Positions 61,178 to 64,000 of a DNA stretch of 64,000 bases are shown here, piece by piece (the first letter of the stretch is position 1; each line of letters opens with the position of its first letter). Both the position numbers and the translations under genes were made by a program. The notes below the pieces were generated by a model. The model searched no databases, was not told where the DNA came from, and saw nothing but the letters and a program-made list of their open reading frames with translations. Source of the DNA: Gordonia sp. SL306. GTDB lineage: Bacteria; Actinomycetota; Actinomycetes; Mycobacteriales; Mycobacteriaceae. The stretch lies in the NCBI RefSeq assembly GCF_026625785.1, contig NZ_CP113063.1:1302001-1366000 (forward strand). Direction: 5' to 3'.

Positions 61178-62878
61178 TCAGGACCGCGACCGCCGCGACT
61201 TCTTCCGCGGAGGCGGCAGCGCACCCTCGGCACGCAGCCGCGCGGCGTGCTCGGCGAGTGCGTCCACCAGTTCGGACACCGAGGCGCTCTCCGGCTGCAC
61301 GTCCACGCGCAGACCGAATTCCGTTGCGGTCTCGGCAGTCTTGGGGCCGATGCACGCAACGATGGTGCGCGCGTGCGGCTTTCCGGCGATACCGACGAGG
61401 TTGCGGACAGTGGAGCTCGAGGTGAAGCACACGGCGTCGAAGCCACCGGTCTTGATCATCTCGCGCGTCTCAGCGGGCGGCGGAGCAGCCCGGACGGTGC
61501 GGTATGCGGTGACGTCGTCGATCTCCCAACCGCGTTCACGCAGCCCCTCCGAAAGGGTCTCGGTCGCGATGTCTGCGCGGGGCAACAGGATTCGGTTGAC
61601 CGGATCGAAGACGTCGTCGTACGGCGGGAAGTCGTCGAGCAGTCCGAGCGAGCTCTGCTCGCCGGAGGGAATGAGCTCGGGCTGGATGCCGAAGGTACGC
61701 ACCTTCTCCGCGGTCGCCTCGCCGACGCAGGCGATCTTGACACCGGAGAAGGCCCGGGCGTCGAGACCGAACTCGGCGAACTTCTCCCAGACAGCGCGCA
61801 CCGCGTTGGTGGAGGTGAACACCACCCACTGGTAGCGGCCGTCCACCAATCCCTTGACGGCCCTTTCCATCTGGGCTGGGCTCCGCGGCGGCTCGACGGC
61901 GATCGTCGGCACTTCCTTGGGGATGGCACCGTGCGACTGCAGGCGATCGCTCATGTCGCCGGCCTGATCCTTGGTACGCGGCACCAGCACGGTCCAGCCG
62001 TACAGCGCCCGCGATTCCCACCACGAGAGCTTGCCGCGGTGGCCGACGACCTTGCCGATGGTCAGGATCAGCGGGCCGACGAGCGCGTTGCCCTGTTCGT
62101 TGAGCGAGGCCAGCGTCGACTCGATGGTCCGCTGGGCGCAGGTGGTGCCGTTGACGGTGATGGCGACCGGGGTCTGGGCGGCCATACCGTGTTCGGTCAG
62201 CGCGCTCGCGGTCTCCGCGAGGTGTCCGGCGGTTGCGTGCAGCACCAGCGGGCCGGGGGCCGCGGCGAGCGCCGCCCAATCGACACCCTCGGACCGTACA
62301 TCGGCCTCGGTGTGACTGGATCCGAGCGGCATGCCCGCGTAGCTCGGCACCACGGACGCGGCGGGGAGCCCGGGCAGAACCTCGAACTGCACCGACGACC
62401 GCGCGACGGCATTCACCTCGGCGAGCACCGAGTCGGTGGTGAGGGGATCACCCGAGACCACTCGCACCACGTCGTCGCCCGCCCTGGCGGCTGCCACGAG
62501 GGTCTTGGCGACCTCGGCCGGATCGCCGAGCGCCGGATGCACCACCGATGTCTCGTCCGAGTCGCCCTCGACGTCGGGGTCGGCGGCCTTCGGGGATTCG
62601 GCGTCGGCCGGATCGGACTTACCTGGGTCGACCTTCGTGGCGGCGTCCTTGGTGGCGTCCTTGCCCGCGTTCTTGCCCGACCGTGCCGACGACTCGGATT
62701 CGACGCGATTGGCCGCGCCGATCATGTCGACCACACCGGCCGGGACGTCGGGATCGATGTAGGCCGTGGTGGCCTTCTCGATGACGTTTCGGGCGCGCAC
62801 GGTCAGCAGGTCGGGGTCACCTGGTCCCGACCCGACGAACAGGATCCGTCCCGGATTGACCTTTTTCGTACGGCTCAT
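61178..62878 (-). CDS. hemD: Fused uroporphyrinogen-III C-methyltransferase / uroporphyrinogen-III synthase
   Basis: 566 residues from the ATG at 62878 with CAGGAGAG upstream. The frame is open further up, but that sequence is non-coding. The N-terminal part is a CobA-type SAM methyltransferase (ILFVGSGPGDPDLLTVRARN, RVVSGDPLTTDSVLAEVNAV, EVLPGLPAASVVPSYAGMPL). A lysine/alanine/aspartate-rich insert occupies about residues 65-115. The C-terminal half is HemD, uroporphyrinogen-III synthase (LVPRTKDQAGDMSDRLQSHG, WVVFTSTNAVRAVWEKF, DAVCFTSSSTVRNLVGIAGK). It is the Rv0511 equivalent. It closes the linear tetrapyrrole into uroporphyrinogen III and may methylate it toward sirohaem. Confidence 0.94.
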   Translation of the reverse strand: MSRTKKVNPGRILFVGSGPGDPDLLTVRARNVIEKATTAYIDPDVPAGVVDMIGAANRVESESSARSGKNAGKDATKDAATKVDPGKSDPADAESPKAADPDVEGDSDETSVVHPALGDPAEVAKTLVAAARAGDDVVRVVSGDPLTTDSVLAEVNAVARSSVQFEVLPGLPAASVVPSYAGMPLGSSHTEADVRSEGVDWAALAAAPGPLVLHATAGHLAETASALTEHGMAAQTPVAITVNGTTCAQRTIESTLASLNEQGNALVGPLILTIGKVVGHRGKLSWWESRALYGWTVLVPRTKDQAGDMSDRLQSHGAIPKEVPTIAVEPPRSPAQMERAVKGLVDGRYQWVVFTSTNAVRAVWEKFAEFGLDARAFSGVKIACVGEATAEKVRTFGIQPELIPSGEQSSLGLLDDFPPYDDVFDPVNRILLPRADIATETLSEGLRERGWEIDDVTAYRTVRAAPPPAETREMIKTGGFDAVCFTSSSTVRNLVGIAGKPHARTIVACIGPKTAETATEFGLRVDVQPESASVSELVDALAEHAARLRAEGALPPPRKKSRRSRS

Positions 62879-62991
62879 GAGTTCGCACTCTCCTGCCCCT
62901 GTCGGAGCTGCAGTTCTCTCTGCTACCGGAGTCGCGAGGGTGAGTGGGCTCGATTGTCGCGACCCGCTCACCAAGGGCGCCGAGGGCGCCG

Positions 62992-63948
62992 CTAGGCTTG
63001 CGAACCGCGGCCGACGAGCACGCCCGCTCCCAGCTCCAGCAGTTCGGCGGCGAGATCCTTGCCGAGTTGCTCTGCACGATCGACGGGTCCCACCACCGAG
63101 GCACGGATCACATCCGATCCGTCCTCGGCCGCCACTGCCGCGCGGAGCGACAGTTCGGCGAAGATGCGCCCGTCGTCGTCGATCGACTCGACCACCTCGG
63201 CGATCGCTCCGACCGGGGCGGTGCACCCGGCCTCGAGGGCCGCGAGCACCGATCGCTCGGCGTCGATCGCCGTATGTGTGGACGCGTCGTCCAACTCGGC
63301 GAGTATTCTCACCAGTTCGGCATCGTCGGAGCGGCACTCCACGGCCAAGGCCCCCTGTGCCGGCGCCGGTAGCATGACCACCGGCTCCAGCGCCTCGCTG
63401 ACCTCATCGGCCCTGCCGATGCGTACCAGACCGGCTCTGGCGACCACGACCGCATCGAGTTCACCGCTGGCGACTTTGCCCAACCGAGAGTCAAGGTTGC
63501 CTCGTAGGGGGCGGATTTCCAAACCGAGACCCAATGCTCTAAGCTGTGCCGCCCGGCGTGGCGCCGAGGTCCCGACCGTGGACCCGGGAGGCAGTTCCCC
63601 GAGCACCATCCCATCCCTGCTGACCAGCGCATCTCTGGGATCCTCGCGGGGCGGGACGGCGGCGATGGTCAGTCCGGATTCCGGTGCCGTCGGCAGATCT
63701 TTGTACGAGTGGATCGCGACGTCGATCTCGTCGTTGTGGAGCGCGACGCGGATAGCCGTGGTGAACACCCCGACGCCGATCTCGGCAACCGGCGCCTGCG
63801 AGGCATCACCGGCGGTCCGGATGATGACCAACTCGGCCGGGTGCCCGGCGGCGATCAAGGCATCGGCGACGGTCTGGGCCTGGGTGGTGGCCAGCAACGA
63901 ACCACGAGTACCGATGCGGATCACGTTGCTGTCGGCTCCCGCGCTCAC
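62992..63948 (-). CDS. hemC: Porphobilinogen deaminase (hydroxymethylbilane synthase)
   Basis: 318 residues from the GTG at 63948. Landmarks: [37 protein letters not shown] with the catalytic Asp/Lys region, [15 protein letters not shown], and the cofactor cysteine Cys242 in [14 protein letters not shown]. It links four porphobilinogens using the dipyrromethane cofactor. The start overlaps the stop of the preceding gene, hemA by synteny. The next gene, cobA/hemD, begins 113 bases after its end. Confidence 0.96.
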   Translation of the reverse strand: MSAGADSNVIRIGTRGSLLATTQAQTVADALIAAGHPAELVIIRTAGDASQAPVAEIGVGVFTTAIRVALHNDEIDVAIHSYKDLPTAPESGLTIAAVPPREDPRDALVSRDGMVLGELPPGSTVGTSAPRRAAQLRALGLGLEIRPLRGNLDSRLGKVASGELDAVVVARAGLVRIGRADEVSEALEPVVMLPAPAQGALAVECRSDDAELVRILAELDDASTHTAIDAERSVLAALEAGCTAPVGAIAEVVESIDDDGRIFAELSLRAAVAAEDGSDVIRASVVGPVDRAEQLGKDLAAELLELGAGVLVGRGSQA

Positions 63949-64000
63949 TGCTCGGTCCGGCCGGCGTCGCCCATCTCCGGCGCCGAGACCGATTCCGCGG
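63945..64000 (-). CDS. hemA: Probable glutamyl-tRNA reductase, last 17 codons only
   Basis: The visible end reads [17 protein letters not shown] and stops with the TGA at 63947-63945, inside the hemC start. The tail has no diagnostic motif. The call rests on the conserved order hemA-hemC-hemD-hemB of Mycobacteriales and on the tight overlap. Confidence 0.6.
   Translation of the reverse strand, partial: AESVSAPEMGDAGRTEQ

Noticed and set aside
1..64000. tRNA, rRNA, riboswitch, integrase or transposase genes
   Set aside because: I looked for conserved tRNA arms, rRNA blocks, riboswitch-like leaders and integrase or transposase motifs and found none that I can support.

Overview
The window is high-GC actinobacterial chromosome. 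Gene content and order point to the Mycobacteriales, most likely Gordonia or a close relative. The evidence is a menA, a BldC-like regulator, the hemL / histidine phosphatase / tlpA / ccdA / resB / ccsB operon (the order of Rv0524-Rv0529 in Mycobacterium tuberculosis), the hemB-hemD-hemC-hemA run (Rv0512-Rv0509), homologues of Cds1 and FadE25, a DUF222/HNH (13E12-type) gene, and LexA boxes of the TCGAAC-N4-GTTCGA type. Genus is inferred from protein likeness only; there is no rRNA or tRNA gene here.

Layout. 1-5 kb: variable small genes (DUF2235, a Pro/Leu-rich secreted peptide, a DUF6745 pair, a secreted DUF1524/excalibur nuclease) and a decayed SnoaL-like gene. 5-14 kb: an SOS-boxed DUF222/HNH gene, a DUF218 protein, a TetR regulator, menA, a cREC protein beside a second SOS-boxed small gene, a Clp-N/HTH pair with a palindromic promoter, and a DUF1023 hydrolase with a small partner. 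14-20 kb: a FtsX-type ABC transporter whose ATPase is frameshifted in the Walker A motif, cds1, DUF4229 and bldC. 20-27 kb: the System II cytochrome c maturation operon led by hemL. 27-32 kb: a TetR/MFS pair, a frameshifted DUF559 gene bracketed by two copies of a palindromic repeat, and an SGNH lipoprotein coupled to a PucR regulator. 32-39 kb: an amine/GABA catabolic operon (aldehyde dehydrogenase, gabT, copper amine oxidase, gabD). 39-46 kb: DUF218, fadE25, a TetR regulator, an ACOX-type flavoenzyme and three overlapping membrane-protein genes. 46-60 kb: a catabolic island. 60-64 kb: hemB, fused cobA/hemD, hemC and the last codons of the upstream gene (hemA by synteny).

The most interesting part is the 46-60 kb island. 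A FadR/GntR regulator (50077-50796) sits among three transcription units. Each likely promoter carries a near-palindrome close to TGGTCAACCGGTCGACCA, and I read these as its operators. The units encode a beta-hydroxyacid dehydrogenase, an aldo/keto reductase, a bicupin and an alpha/beta hydrolase; an MHS-type transporter, an HpcH/HpaI aldolase and a tandem-NTF2 protein; and a four-carbon acid-sugar kinase, a class II aldolase, a second tandem-NTF2 paralogue, an aspartase-like lyase and an asparaginase-like amidohydrolase. Together they look like a complete uptake-and-cleavage pathway for an unidentified, probably nitrogen-containing, hydroxy-acid or sugar-acid substrate. The substrate is not deducible from the sequence.

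Start codons were chosen by ribosome-binding sites, overlaps with neighbours and family lengths; alternatives are noted where they matter.
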